Assembly (NCBI GenBank): GCA_015956445.1
Contig: WIUZ02000004.1
Span: forward strand, 2,418,001 to 2,482,000
DNA length: 64,000 nt
DNA from: Thelephora terrestris
Lineage: Eukaryota; Basidiomycota; Agaricomycetes; Thelephorales; Thelephoraceae
Reading direction: 5' to 3'
In this document: positions 24,640 through 35,961 of the stretch, piece by piece
Layout: the number at the start of each line of letters is the position of its first letter
How positions within the stretch are numbered: position 1 is the first letter of the stretch
Made by a program: the position numbers and the translations under genes
The notes under the pieces: generated by a model
The model's database searches: none
Told to the model about the DNA's origin: nothing
The model's input: the letters and a program-made list of their open reading frames with translations, nothing else

Positions 24640-25740
24640 CTGCCCCACGTCTTTATTTCGTGGAAGTTTGCCCGATCTGAGGAGGATCCGTCGCGGAAAG
24701 TCGGGGATCCTGGAAAGCGCATCGTTTTCTTTGCATAGTCGAGCTGCCTCCTTCATTGAGAAAGCGCCATCGGAACGGAGGCTGTCCCTGAACTCGTCGA
24801 CCTGTTGTTTGTGGTCGGATGCCATCCCCCTGCTGTCGGTCTGAAACTCTTCGACCTTCAGTGGACCCCCACGTCAAGTCCCTTCGCGAGCTCTTCATCC
24901 TTGACCTTTACCGCCTGCCCCGCATCATCCCCATTTCCTGCTGGCGCATCTGGGCGTTGAGCACCCTGTTCAGCTCCACGCCAGCGGCAGTGGCGGGGAT
25001 ACCCTTGCATTCATCTCTGAGCTCGTTCTGGATCTGCAGTGATCAGGGGAGATTGCAGGGGATGAGGCGGATAAGTCTTTCCGCCGACGAGCGGTGCTCT
25101 CGGGACGTCCTGTCCGAGCACCTCTTCCGAAAATGGCCTCGAAGAGATTCTTCGACTTGACCTCTCGCTCGTTGCCAACCTCGTGGTCCATTGGCGTGTT
25201 GACACCGGGCACTGTCGCCACAAAGCTTCCGGAATGCGCCAGAGTCCTTCCTTGATGTCAATAACTCTGACATCTTGCAGTCGGGGATCCGGTAGAAGTA
25301 AATGGTGCCAGCGAGCTTGCATCCTCGTTCGTATCTGGATATGGTGACGTGCAGTTACGACACGATACATGCTACATCGGGTTCAATCGATTTTTTTTGA
25401 CGACCGACTGAGCTTGTACTTCACTTACAAGTCTGCGGGCAATGCGGCGATTGTATTGAAGATATCCGTGTTGTTGGGTGAGGCACCGTCGAATCCGAGA
25501 GTATCAATCAAAGTGACGACACGACAACCGGTTAGATCAAAAGCGGCCGCAACTTAAGCCGTGTTCGTGCAAGGTCGTTGCCTTTTGCTAATGCGGAAGT
25601 GGAAATCACTTGAGCCTGGTGAATAGTGTGAATAGTGGCGGGGTAAGGGGACAGGCGCGTGATAAGCCCCCTTGGCGATGGTACAGAAAAAAGAACAGTA
25701 CGCACGAAGGACTTCTTCATTTCTCGTTGTTCCATGACTA
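24640..25740 (-). pseudogene. P-loop GTPase pseudogene (copy C/D border)
   Basis: Third GTPase relic. Readable blocks from high to low coordinate: VVTLIDTLGFDGASPNNTD (G3 with Pro replaced), EVGNEREVKSKNLFEAIFGR with GARTGRPEST, then AGVELNRVLNAQMRQQ and a coiled-coil tail. The blocks lie in different frames. No P-loop was found. Confidence 0.6.
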
Positions 25741-25764
25741 CTTCATATAACGCAAATGGGCAGA

Positions 25765-26270
25765 TCGTCTGATTCGATGAGAGGCGAGGTGAGTTGAGGG
25801 TCCAGGAGACGTGAACAATGGAGATGAACGAAGGATACGTGGAACCCCGATGTCGCGGTTACTTAGGGGACATCAGTCCGCGATGGCTACCCCTGGGTGC
25901 CCGGGATAGCTGCTTCACGAGCACCCGCATCCTGCAAATAGTGCGGTAGGACGTAGTTTCGTATAAGAGAAAGCCCAAGGACATGGCTACGAAAGACTTG
26001 GACCCCCAGCGGTTGGCTTGCGTGTCGTGCTCTGCCCTGTTCGAGGAGAGCGGTGGCGCGGAATTGAGTACCGCACGAGGGCTGACTTTGAGATACGTCT
26101 GGAGATCCTCCTCCTTCCACCGCCTCCGCACACGTTCGCTTACGACGACCCCAACGTTGGGAGAAGTGGCGGTTGCATCTGTAATTCGATGAAGAATACG
26201 CCTGGGGACCCTCGGGAAGTGAAACTGGAGTGTCCTGCAAGGCGTCAGCGTTGAGTGCGGATAATTCGAT
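25765..26270 (-). pseudogene. Unrecognised minus-strand relic (copy D)
   Basis: Counterpart of 1-530, with the longest open minus-strand frame (179 codons, including SERVRRRWKEEDLQTYLKVS). Function unknown. Confidence 0.35.
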
Positions 26271-26429
26271 GCAAGGAAACTAGAGAAGGGCAGTTTCTCA
26301 CTGGTCAGGGATGAGATTTGAAGTCTGCCCATCTGCAGACAAGTATTCCCCACTCTTCGCGTTTGGCGGCTTGAGGTTCGAAGAACGCCAAGTCTCACGT
26401 GTCCGTCTATCTGCTGTCACCCTATCATC

Positions 26430-26590
26430 TACACCAAATCAGCGACAAAATGGAATTGCGAGATTTCCTCGGGATACCGAAAGGCCATCGTCGAGAGTGA
26501 AGCATGGCAAAAAGCAGGATTTGCCCCGCCGAGGACATAGGAAAAGTTGGTCAGGCTTTCGAAGCTGGATTCCAGCCCACACTGGCTGAG
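26430..26590 (+). pseudogene. NLR first-exon relic (copy D)
   Basis: Counterpart of 670-835. The tract ELRDF..I.KGHRRE matches VRKFFRQLKDRHRE of the intact NLR. No downstream NLR sequence. Confidence 0.55.
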
Positions 26591-26939
26591 TAAACGATCT
26601 ACTGAACTCACCCAGTGCAGCGAGTACAATCAAAAGAAGTGCGATTCACCGGTGCCGCCAAACCTCCGCAGCGAAGCCCTCGTAAAACTCTCATCGTCAG
26701 AAGTGTGTTCATGGGCTCCATGTGTGAGTTTACGATGAAGCATCGTGGAATGAAGGAAGAAAACTGCTGTCCCATATTCCGACCGTTCCGGTCTCAGATC
26801 AGAACTTGTGAGTGACGGCGGAATCGATCGATCGACCTGCGCACTCTCTCGGAGTCCCTCTGAGCTCCCAACCCTTACAAAGCATCGTCACGCATCCCGC
26901 GCGTTAACCCAGCACAACAAGTCCCCAAACTCCTGGAAG

Positions 26940-28470
26940 CATTTTTTGACACGCAAACGGTTTCGTAGGGTTACCGACCACTGGGTAAGTCATCAGTGTA
27001 ATTGTTGTTGGCGTGTTGAAGCTAATGACACTGGGGACAGGGGCACCTGGAATCGGTGATTACATCTTGATTACATGGTGAGTTCATGTGCACTTTTCAA
27101 TAATTGTAATCGCCGATTCCAGCTTGATTACATTTCAAATGTTACTTTGACATGTAATTCAACTGTTGCCACCAACCCCATTTGAAATTTCCTCAAGATG
27201 TTCCCAAGCAATGTTTCCTGAATGTGCCCAGTGGGTACATTGTGAAAACATCTCATGTTTTTGAGTGCATTTAGATTACATCTCGGACGATTGAAGAACA
27301 TGCTGATTACATTGCAGTATCATTTTTGCCAACAGGTCAATAGCATCCCAGAAACATCTGTTGAGAACATTTCAAATGGAATTGGTGGACATTGGTTGGA
27401 TTGCATGTCAAGGTAACATTTGAAAAGTAATCAACCTGGAATCGGCGATTACAATTATTGAAAAGTGCACATGAACTCACCATGTAATCAAGATGTAATC
27501 ACCGATTCCAGGTGCCCCTGCCCCCAGTGTGAGCCGCGCAGATTGAATCTCGTATCGGAGAAGACCAGGCTCATCATGCATCATGCATCAAGGATTATCT
27601 CAACGTGACACGCTTGCATTCCGCCAAGGAAACCGCCTGCCGCGTTCAGAACGACCTCACTCATCGCTTCCAGCAAGATTGGTCGGTCTTGGCTACTCAC
27701 TCCACTGAGCGTCATCTAAACCCAAGGCGAAACAGCGGTTTGACCTACACTGGGGTCTCGCACACCAGTGCTGGCTAGCCTGACTTGGATTCCCCCCCCC
27801 TCCCAATGCCGACCCAGTTGTCGACGGCTGCGCGGTCTAGGATATCATCATCAGAAGGATACACAGCGACGGTCATTTGGGATTTCTCTTGCCAACGTCC
27901 CAATGAAGGTTTGCAAGCCTAAGCAACGTACGTGACGATCAAGCTTTTGTTTCTTCATCCACAGGGCGCTTACTAGAGTATCTTCTCGCAGGCAAGGCTC
28001 GTGTTCATGAAGTTCTCCCATCTGTCCCTCGGGTGTCCCTCGTCCCGCCATCCGAACCCGGAGAACAATATTTCCTCCACGAGTTCGAGATCATGTCTAA
28101 ATTCAGCTAGAACGCCGTGACCTCCGGTAACCCCAGCGTCTCCAGCGAGGAGGACTGGAAAGACCTCTAATCCGCCTACACCCATGACACCCTCGATCAC
28201 GGGTTGGACCGGGACCTGAAGCTCCTTCCAATGGCTCGAAATAATTCGGATTCCAACGCTTCGTTCTCTTCCACCGCTCGCAGAGGACGTACGGTCCGGC
28301 CCTCGTCAACAAGAGGTGACGTACGGACGAACGTCAAGATTGAAACGACGTACTTCCAGCGTTTTCTTACCGACTTGTCGTCTTTGTCGTTTATTTTTTG
28401 CCGTGCGGCATCGCTCCAGTTTGAAGATACTCTTCCTCGTTACCTAAGGTTGATCCACTTTACCTATCCC
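26940..28470 (+). pseudogene. Unrecognised plus-strand gene relic Z1 (copy D), split by a MITE
   Basis: Same relic as 1207-2230, interrupted by the 501-bp element at 27029-27529. Readable blocks include ACRVQNDLTHRFQQDWSVLA and a diverged DWKDL acidic part. Function unknown. Confidence 0.45.
27029..27529. mobile_element. CACTA-like MITE, 501 bp, with 3-bp TSD
   Basis: Inverted ends CACTGGGGACAGGGGCACC and GGTGCCCCTGCCCCCAGTG, with a TGA duplication at 27026-27028 and 27530-27532. Copy A (about 1297-1300) has a single TGA in the same context, the empty site. The inverted repeats run for about 150 bases. Each arm contains a smaller palindrome of its own (GGAATCGGTGATTACA and its inverse TGTAATCGCCGATTCC), so the transcript could form nested hairpins. 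No coding capacity. CACTG ends with a 3-bp duplication fit the CACTA (EnSpm) superfamily. Confidence 0.88.
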
Positions 28471-29339
28471 GTTGTTTGCGTTTAGGGAGCTTTTTTTGCG
28501 GAGTAGACGCACTCTCTTGACCCGAGCGCATCGATATAACTTTGGGGCTGTCTTGGCAAAAATCTGATAGTAATTCCCGTAATCAGATACCATCTGGAAC
28601 GACTCTCAACTTTGATCATCCGGTCACCGTTGCACGTGCGCACTCGCAGGACTCCCGGCGGTGTTCGCCTTGAACGATTTAACCTAAACCGTGCTACATC
28701 GTGAGGAGCATCCAACTACTTAGGTGCTCAAGTTCTCATGTATAGAGCCAGTGCCGAGGCTAGCCACTAACGCAACGAGGGCCTAGTACCGCCGCCAAGA
28801 CTGCGGTGGCCGGAATGCGCCAACCGAAATCGACTGAAATCAAGGCGATATATGTTGCATGCGCATTTCATGTAAGCGCCCATATTCAGCGCCTTACATC
28901 AACCGAATTTGTCACTTCACTGAACGCAAGGCGCGGGGATTGCTCACAGCGCCTGCTATCATGTGCTGTCGCTTTGTCCGCATGGGATCAGGATTTTGAA
29001 GAGATAGTGGGAAATTTTGTGCGTGTTTCACATGAGCACCATACGAGGCGCAATGATACACCGTCGAAGAAATTTAAATAAAACAACAGTCCTGCAAGTT
29101 GACGCCATCGAGGTACACTGCAATCCTCGAGAAAGACCCGTCTATGCAGAGGAAGAGACTCCGAGTTCACGATTAAGTATCGTGGGATGAAGGAAAGAAC
29201 CCCGACGAGTTGTTACATGACCCGGGACTGAGATTGTCAGCCAAGGCCGACACGACCGTCGCTGATCGACGTATCTGCCGTCGACGGTGGTAGGACTGCA
29301 AACAGGTGTTGGCTTGCTTACTGACCAGAGGGGGTGGAG

Positions 29340-29470
29340 ACTATGACGCCTTTCTTGATCCCTTGGTACTTAGTCTTAAGGTTGGTTACTCTGCACACCT
29401 CGCAGAGAAGCTGGACGTAGGTGATTCGCAGCCTTCGCTCGGCTCATCGGCCTCGTAAGTGGTTGCAATC
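29340..29470 (-). pseudogene. ACS exon sliver (copy D)
   Basis: The minus strand matches ACS exon 3 (19540-19658), including the YVQLLCEVCRVTNL-like and EADEPSEGCE-like stretches and an acceptor CTGAACAG. It is an isolated remnant between Z1 and Z2, at the same place as the sliver in copy A. Confidence 0.6.
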
Positions 29471-29779
29471 TGTTCAGATGGTCCTTAACTCACGATATTA
29501 TCCAAATCTTGACGAGTTACTGTTCCACTGACTGTTCCGACGCGTCATTGCCAGAGCAGAACTGGCTGGAGAGCGACGGCACTGGTTTGTTGGATGATTC
29601 AGGACGTCGAGGATCATCCGACGGCTCTGATCGATGTGACGATCTACATCCGCTCACTCTTTTTCTCAGAATCTCACCCTCTGAGCTGTCTTCTAGGTCT
29701 CTCCTAAAGCATCATCGCATGTTCTGCGCGCTCGCTCATTTATATGGCTCCCCACCAGCTCGTCGAGTCCACAAACTCC

Positions 29780-30400
29780 AAGAAACACCGCTTGACACCC
29801 AAATGCTTGCGTGAGGTCACAGTTGGTCATCAATGCCATTTTTATTCGCGCATTGGAGCTAACCCTCGGAAAAATCCCGCGTCGGAACAGACTAGACAGG
29901 CGGCCCTCATTATATAAGAACCACACCAGCGCGACAAGTTTGCATCCAATTCGGCGCGTACAGATCGATCCCACTCATTGTTTTTCGGCAAGGTTGGTCC
30001 GTCTTGTTTACACTCTCCCTTGGATGTCATCCAAAAATCCGGACTTTCAATAGCGACTCTCCCCTCAACGTCGGACAGACAGACTTGTACAGTCCCAACC
30101 TCGACGGCTGCATGGTCGGCGATGGTCAAGAGCATCGCCACCAGAAGGACACCCGGCCTGGACGGTGGAAATCTCGCTCACAGACGCCCGTCTCTTCGGG
30201 GAGCTATCCTTCTGCCATGAGTTCGAGACCGTGTCCGACGTCAGCTGAGTCTCATTACTCCTGATGACCTTAGCGCGAAGCCTGGAAAGATATCAAGTCT
30301 GCCTAGTACGCCATGATCCCGTCGATTACGAGTTGGATCGGGAACTCTAGTTCCTTCGGACAGCTAGATGTGGTGCGAGTCTCGGTGCTCTTCCCCTGCC
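29780..30400 (+). pseudogene. Unrecognised plus-strand relic Z2 (copy D)
   Basis: Counterpart of 3060-3720, with the shared tract 'TTGACACCCAAATGCTTGCG'. Broken and unrecognised. Confidence 0.4.
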
Positions 30401-31113
30401 GCGACTATCCTACAAAAGACATTCACTCGAGCTTTCGTCATTGAGAGGTGACAGGATCTGGTGCCGTGGCCGTTTACACAATCAAGCCAATTTGGGGCCG
30501 ACATTCTTGGATACTCTGAGGGTGCTTAACCTCGCCTATGCCCTTGACCACCTTTCCTTGCGGGTTCGACGGACTCGCACACTGTTTTGACCGGGCCGCA
30601 TTAATAGGAGTTTGGAGTTTTGGCCGGTGCCCAATAGTATCTCTTGTAATTGGATACTATCTGGAACAATGCGGTTGCTTCGTACACGTTGCGAAATCCC
30701 GACGTGACTGGTTTGCCCTGAATGACCCCTCCCTGAGCCGTATCACACCGTGGGGAGCATCCAACCATTTGGAGACCCAAGTTCTCATCTCCAGGGCTGG
30801 CCACTAGCGTGAGTAAACGCGGCAGCAGGCCTCTGGACATTTACGGTGCTGTTGTACGGTTGGCTCGCTCGCAGAGAAGCACAGTCTTGAATTGATAGGA
30901 TGGCGGGGCATTTCACACACGGGCATGATGCACGAGGCTGGATAAAAGAACCTCCACACCGTACAACATGATCCCGATCCCTGACAAGCCTCCGCCGCGG
31001 ATCCTGGTTTGCCCCAGGCTCCTACCCAGCCGCTCGATGGGGCTACCGGTATTTTACCGGCCCGAGTTTTTTTCCTTTTTTGTCTTCCCTTGTCTTGTTG
31101 GTACGCCCCATGA

Positions 31114-31143
31114 GCGGCTGGCTTCAAACATTTGTAAACAAAT
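31114..31143 (+). promoter_or_regulatory. Shared upstream motif, helicase side
   Basis: GCGGCTGGCTTCAAACAT followed by TTGTAAACAAA, ending 57 bases before the helicase ATG. The same motif lies inverted at 62934-62963, upstream of the DUF6589 gene, and both copies are followed by a TTTTAATTTTC tract. It may be a common promoter element, or the inner part of terminal inverted repeats of a two-gene unit. Confidence 0.6.
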
Positions 31144-31199
31144 CAGCCACCGCTCGATTTGGACGATATGTTTTAATTTTCTCGACATAGAATTAGAAT

Positions 31200-32996
31200 A
31201 TGGTATCGGGTAGTTCCGTTAAAACTATTTCCTCTCCGTCTTGGATGTCCGTTCCGTCGCGGATCGCGGACGTGCCTCCCATTCCGTCGCTCGCTGACCT
31301 TCGCGAGTTAACGCTTGCGAGGTTCCAGCAGAATGCCTGTAACTTCCAGCTGGACTTTGCTCGGGCTATCCTTGAGGGAAAGAAGCACGTCCTCCTCCAG
31401 GCTGGCTGTGGCATGGGCAAGACTCTTAGCTTCTGGGTTCCCCTGCTTGCTCGGACTTCTGGCTCTTTTATTGTCGTCACCCCTCTGACCCTGCTTGGCG
31501 ACCAACACGTGGAAAACCTCTCAGAAGCCGGCATACAGGCCGTGAATATTGATGCCAACGCGATCGCTAACGACCCGCATATATTCAATGTTGAGATTTT
31601 CGTTCTGATCAACAGATCCCGCGCTAATGCCCGACAGGATATCGGAAGCGGCGTTTATCGTGTCGTCATAACCAGCCCAGAGCAATTAATGAAAGAGGGA
31701 GGGGGTTTCCAACAACTCCTGAGAAAGACGAGGTTCGCGTCACAGCTCATCGCGATTGTTATCGACGAGGTCCACTGCCTCAAGCTCTGGAGCTCGTTCC
31801 GACGTGACTATCAAGACCTGGGACGACTGCGGTTCATTCTGCCGGACCGGGTCCACTTTGCGCTCGTCTCGGCTACCCTTCCGCGTTCGGTTCTGGCGCC
31901 CGTGATGTCTCACCTTGGGATTACTCCGAGCGAGTTGTATACGGTTCGCTTATCGAACGACCGTGACAACGTTGCTCTCTGCGTTCGAAAAATGCGATAC
32001 CCGGCCAACAGCTTTCGGGATCTTGACTTCTTGGTGTCTCAGGTGACTGACTCGGACGTTTCTGGCAGTTCTCAACAACGATTGCAACACAAAAAGTTTG
32101 TTATATTCTTTGACAACAAGACGGAGGCTACGGATGCCGGCAGCTACCTTCGAAGCAAACTTCCGATGGAAGAACGGGACAAAATAATCTGGTTCATGGC
32201 TGATATGTCAGCTGGTTTCAAGCAGGATGGGGTCACCGATCTCGCATCCGGGAAGCTTCTTGGCATTTGTGCAACTGATTCTTTTGGGATGGCGAGTACA
32301 CAAAGTTTTGCACATGAATATCATATGACGTACTTCCAGGGGATAGATCTCAAGGACATCGACCTTGTTGTCCAGTGGAAGGTCACCTGTGACCCATGTA
32401 TGCTGTGGCAGAGGTTTGGTCGTGGAGCTCGTGACAAGGATGTGCAGGCAACAGCCCTTCTCTTTGTCGAATCAAAGGATCTGGACCCAGTGGATGCTAC
32501 GGATGGTCGCAAGCGGAAAGCGCCTGAGGAAGAGGGTAAAACTGACCCAAAGTCCAAACGAGCCAAGAAAGACAAGCCTGTTCCCATGGTCTTGGACACA
32601 TGTGCAGATACAGCTGGAGAGCAGCAGTTCTGGAAGGCGAGGAAGGAAGTATATCACGAGCCAATTGGTGATGAGGGGAAGCTTGAAATCAACCAAGTTC
32701 TTGATGATGTCATCAACGCTGAGACTCGAGGGATTGGTTGCCGGCGGAAACCTTTCAAGGCGTACTTTTTGAAGGGAATTCCTGGACAAAAATCCGGAGA
32801 TTACACAACGGCATGTCAATTTAGGCGCTTCCATCGGGGATCATCGATGGTCATCGATGGCCACTCTTCGCCACTGTTTATCACTGTGGCAGTGAAGTGG
32901 AATGGGATGAGAGAGGATGAGAGACAGTTGTTGCACATGGAATGGGGTGAAGCACTACAGAAACCAGAGGTATGTCGACCTAGATGGTTCCAGTGA
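31200..32996 (+). CDS. RecQ-like DEAD/H helicase, 5' part, interrupted by giant element
   Basis: Helicase of the RecQ-like family amplified in agaricomycetes. Native coding runs to 32768, where the 23-kb element enters; the frame then reads on into element sequence to 32996. Motifs: Q-like region RFQQNACNFQLDFA, motif I GCGMGKTLSFW (about residue 70), Ia VVTPLTLLG, II IDEVHCLKLW (DEVH box), III LVSATLP, IV KFVIFFDN, VI LWQRFGRGARD. A GC-AG intron of 48 nt (32292-32339) fits inside motif V; splicing would give SFGMGIDLKDIDLVVQW, and because 48 is a multiple of 3 the unspliced frame stays open. The C-terminal cysteine-rich part continues at 55956-56601. A truncated protein keeping the whole helicase core could still be made. 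Confidence 0.88.
   Translation: MVSGSSVKTISSPSWMSVPSRIADVPPIPSLADLRELTLARFQQNACNFQLDFARAILEGKKHVLLQAGCGMGKTLSFWVPLLARTSGSFIVVTPLTLLGDQHVENLSEAGIQAVNIDANAIANDPHIFNVEIFVLINRSRANARQDIGSGVYRVVITSPEQLMKEGGGFQQLLRKTRFASQLIAIVIDEVHCLKLWSSFRRDYQDLGRLRFILPDRVHFALVSATLPRSVLAPVMSHLGITPSELYTVRLSNDRDNVALCVRKMRYPANSFRDLDFLVSQVTDSDVSGSSQQRLQHKKFVIFFDNKTEATDAGSYLRSKLPMEERDKIIWFMADMSAGFKQDGVTDLASGKLLGICATDSFGMASTQSFAHEYHMTYFQGIDLKDIDLVVQWKVTCDPCMLWQRFGRGARDKDVQATALLFVESKDLDPVDATDGRKRKAPEEEGKTDPKSKRAKKDKPVPMVLDTCADTAGEQQFWKARKEVYHEPIGDEGKLEINQVLDDVINAETRGIGCRRKPFKAYFLKGIPGQKSGDYTTACQFRRFHRGSSMVIDGHSSPLFITVAVKWNGMREDERQLLHMEWGEALQKPEVCRPRWFQ
32761..32768. repeat. 8-bp target site duplication, left (CGTACTTT)
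   Basis: CGTACTTT before the left end; AGTACTTT follows the right end at 55956-55963 (7 of 8 identical). The left copy is in the helicase frame (GCG TAC TTT, A-Y-F). Confidence 0.8.
32769..32795 (+). repeat. Left terminal inverted repeat of giant element
   Basis: TTGAAGGGAATTCC followed by TGGACAAAAATCC. It pairs with the right end at 55929-55955. Confidence 0.82.
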
Positions 32997-34111
32997 GCCG
33001 CAGTGACTGGGGATGAGGTAGAGTGGAGATTGATTGTGACTTTGCAATCAATCTCCATTTCGTGTATCAGTCGATGTCTGACCAGTGAAATAGAATGGGG
33101 ATTGATTGCCGATTGCATGTCAACCCCATCCCTAGAGCGAGGGAGAGTGGATATTGATTGCCGACGGTATGTCAGTCCATCCCCCATCACTTCGTACCAC
33201 TGGAAGTCACTCTCGACTTTATCCCAACCCTCAGGCACCCCCAATTTCCCCTTCTGATGTCATGAGTGGTACCATATATAGGCTTATTCATTGGATAAAT
33301 GGCAGATCGACAGTAGATAGCCGGTGCCTGGTAGGTACTTATCATTGCAAATAGACCACTTATCATTGCAAATAGACACTTATCTTTTCAAATTGGCGGC
33401 TTTTGAGAGGGAAGTTCGTCCCAAAAAGCAAGTCATTGAGTCAAATTAGAAGGCTGCGGAACGGCCTTTGAGAAATTGGAGTTGACGCTGACAGATTGCC
33501 GGTTCTCATGGCCAAATATTGCACTCTATATCATAACCTTCGATGTCCCCTACCTATAGAACGTACATAGGACAGCTGTATCCACACCACCTCCCTCTAT
33601 TTCTCAGCTTTTCTTGCACTTGAATCGGCAGAGGTTGAGAGATGGAAGCGGCTTTAGCTACCCACACTGACGAGGACATTCACGTAATTGTAAGACGTCG
33701 CTAAGCACATATGATTCTGAGTTTCAGGTTGACTGTGGGAGGGAGTGCGGACAACAGGATTACTTTGACATCACACCCAGCCATCCGCTAACCAAGTAAT
33801 CTAGATATGGGCCCAATGTTGCAGGGTCAGAGCGGCAGGGAGGGCGGGTTCCGACAATGAGGGAAGCTGGTGGAATTCAAGTGGGGATGGATACCTTGAA
33901 GATGGGCGGAGTGAGGAATGAGGGAAGCGAGGAATCAGAGAAGCGAGTTTCGGATCTCTGCAAACATGGTATCTTTAGCTGGTAGTAATGTCAAATAAGT
34001 GTTTTCAAATAGTACCTAATAACTCATCATTGCCGACAGTGCTGAGAACCCAAAAGCAAAGTTTACGCCCCAATGTTCTGATGATCCCCCCTTTCCCTTC
34101 AGGTTGCTATC
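32796..34111. other. Left subterminal region of giant element
   Basis: No gene. It contains several short repeats: GGTCATCGATGG-type direct repeats at 32840-32860, three ATTGATTG-containing blocks between 33035 and 33165, and CTTATCATTGCAAATAGA repeated at about 33335-33380. Subterminal repeats of this kind can be transposase-binding sites; that is inference. Confidence 0.45.
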
Positions 34112-35888
34112 ATGGATATTGACCGGCTGGGCAATCTTCGTCGAGCATACGAAGAGCTGGAGAGGCGCGTTCAACGGGCTCTCAACACGCAAGTGGGCGA
34201 CAGCGTTCGTTTGACTGAGGCTCAGAATGAGGTCTTGTCGTATAGCCAAGCTGTCGAGCGGGTCTGTAAAATACTCCTCTGGCTAAAAAAGGTGTAATAA
34301 CATAAATTTGAACATATGTTGTAGCACTCCCACCTCTTCTTGCCCGAAGAACTCTCACATTGCCGGCAAAACACAGAATCGATGACAAATTACTTGGACC
34401 GAGCACGGCATGCCTCCAGCGACCCACTGGAAGACGCAGCTATTCCGTTCGTAAGCATCGTTAGAACTGGTAAACGCGGACGTCCAAGGGTTGAGATAGA
34501 GCCAAATCTGCTCTCAACTGCTCTTTCGTTGCGACCGAAGACAAAGGTTGCAAAGACTGCAAGTTGTTCAGCTCGAACCATCCGTAGAAGACAGCTGGAC
34601 TATGGGATTGAGATGCCCGGAGCAAGCCATCCCCATCCCCAACAGGTTGGCAGAGATAACACCAACTCTCTCCCCCACTCAGAAGAAATCAGCGACGAGG
34701 AACTTGACCGGTGTTTGGCCATCGTCATACAAGATTTTCCCTCTTTTGGACGACGGATGGCGACATCATGTCTTCGAGAAAACGGTGTTATGGTTTCGGA
34801 GGCACGTGTGAGGGAGTCGTTTCTCCGAACCAGTGGAGTTCCTGGCACATTTGGCGGTCGAAGGGTCCACCGCCGCAGGTATCAGGTAGCTGGCGCTAAC
34901 TCGCTCTGGCATCATGACGGTCAACACGGTATTTGTCGTGCCCAGACGCCAGCATTTGAAAGACTTAACTAGCCCTAGGCTTAATTCGATGGAAGATTGT
35001 GATCCACGCATTTGTTGACGGCAAGAGTCGACTGGTGGTTGGCATCCGAGCCAATAATAACAACCGTGCAGATACAGTGCTTGGGCTCTTCCTCGATGCC
35101 GCCTCCGTCCACGGGATACCCAGCCGTGTAAGGGGAGACCATGGTACAGAGAATGTGAGAGTGGCAGAGTGGATGGAGGAGAACCAGGGCACAGGGAGGG
35201 GGTCTTATATCTGGGGGAGGTTAATTAGCCCGTTTTCTGCCTTTTGAGATTGCAGTTCTCACAACCCTTCCTTGATAGAAGCGTCCACAACAGTCGGATT
35301 GAAAGGATCTGGTACGACGTCACTGAGGGGTTTGGTGGAAAGTGGAAGAACCTTTTCACCGACCTAGAGGCCAACGAAGGGCTAGATGTCGACAACCCAG
35401 CTCACATTTGGCTCCTCCAACACCTTTTCCTGAACCAAATCAACCAGGACTCTCTTTCGTGGGCGGAAGCTTGGAATAACCATAAGCTCCAGATTAGAGG
35501 TGAACCGCAACAGACCCCGCATGAAATGTTCTTTTTCAGTATGATTGAGGACGGCCCTCGAGGTCTCAACGGCCCGCGTCAGGGGGACCAGGATGGTTTA
35601 GAAGGTGGGGACCTGTATTTGTACGGGGTCGATTGGGAGGTTATGGAAGACGATGAGCTCATGACCAATCACCGTTATTACAATCCCACCCCGCCCGACA
35701 ATCCATTCAGCACCGCTCCCTCTTCCCTATCCGAGGTAGAATGCACCCCCCCAAACTGTCCTCTCTCTGCCGAGGGTGTTAGTCAGCTGGATCGTTACCT
35801 CTCCCAAGTCGCAGACGTTGACTCACGAAGCATGCTCGTCCGAAGAACTATCTGGATTCAAGCCCTCCGCGCTTGTAGTCAGATTTAA
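34112..35888 (+). CDS. Integrase-core (DDE) transposase
   Basis: Four exons, 34112-34261, 34325-34928, 34979-35219 and 35279-35888, totalling 534 aa with all phases consistent. The N terminus has a helical segment, then a helix-turn-helix-like stretch (KVAKTASCSARTIRRRQLDY). The rve-type core has all three acidic residues in the expected context: D in SLWHHDGQHGLIRWK, D in VRGDHGTENVRV, and E in NSRIERIWYDV. The family resembles the integrase-core proteins found scattered through mushroom and fish genomes. It sits 1.3 kb from the left end and is the best candidate for the enzyme that moves the element. The acidic, Pro-rich C terminus has no recognised domain. Confidence 0.85.
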
Positions 35889-35961
35889 TAGGTTTCTGCC
35901 GCCCTGGGGGTTGGTCGATAATATAATCCAACATATGTTTACCGATGTACAAATCTTCGAC

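Larger units (their letters stand above)
10991..25755. repeat. Segmental duplication copy C (least decayed)
   Basis: Longest copy of the segment, with the intact NLR, the nearly full ACS gene with its insertion, the oxidoreductase fragment and a GTPase relic. It gives the ancestral gene order from which copies A, B and D have lost parts. Confidence 0.75.
25756..30967. repeat. Segmental duplication copy D
   Basis: Fourth copy, with the same order as copy A: minus-strand relic, NLR first exon, oxidoreductase promoter, Z1 (split by a MITE), ACS sliver, Z2. Homology to copy A (3970-4180) stops at about 30967, where the helicase locus begins. Confidence 0.8.

Noticed and set aside
1-30967. Separate functional genes for the short open frames in segment copies A, B and D
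   Set aside because: The copies align to each other with shifting frames; conserved peptides lie in different frames in each copy, so they are relics.
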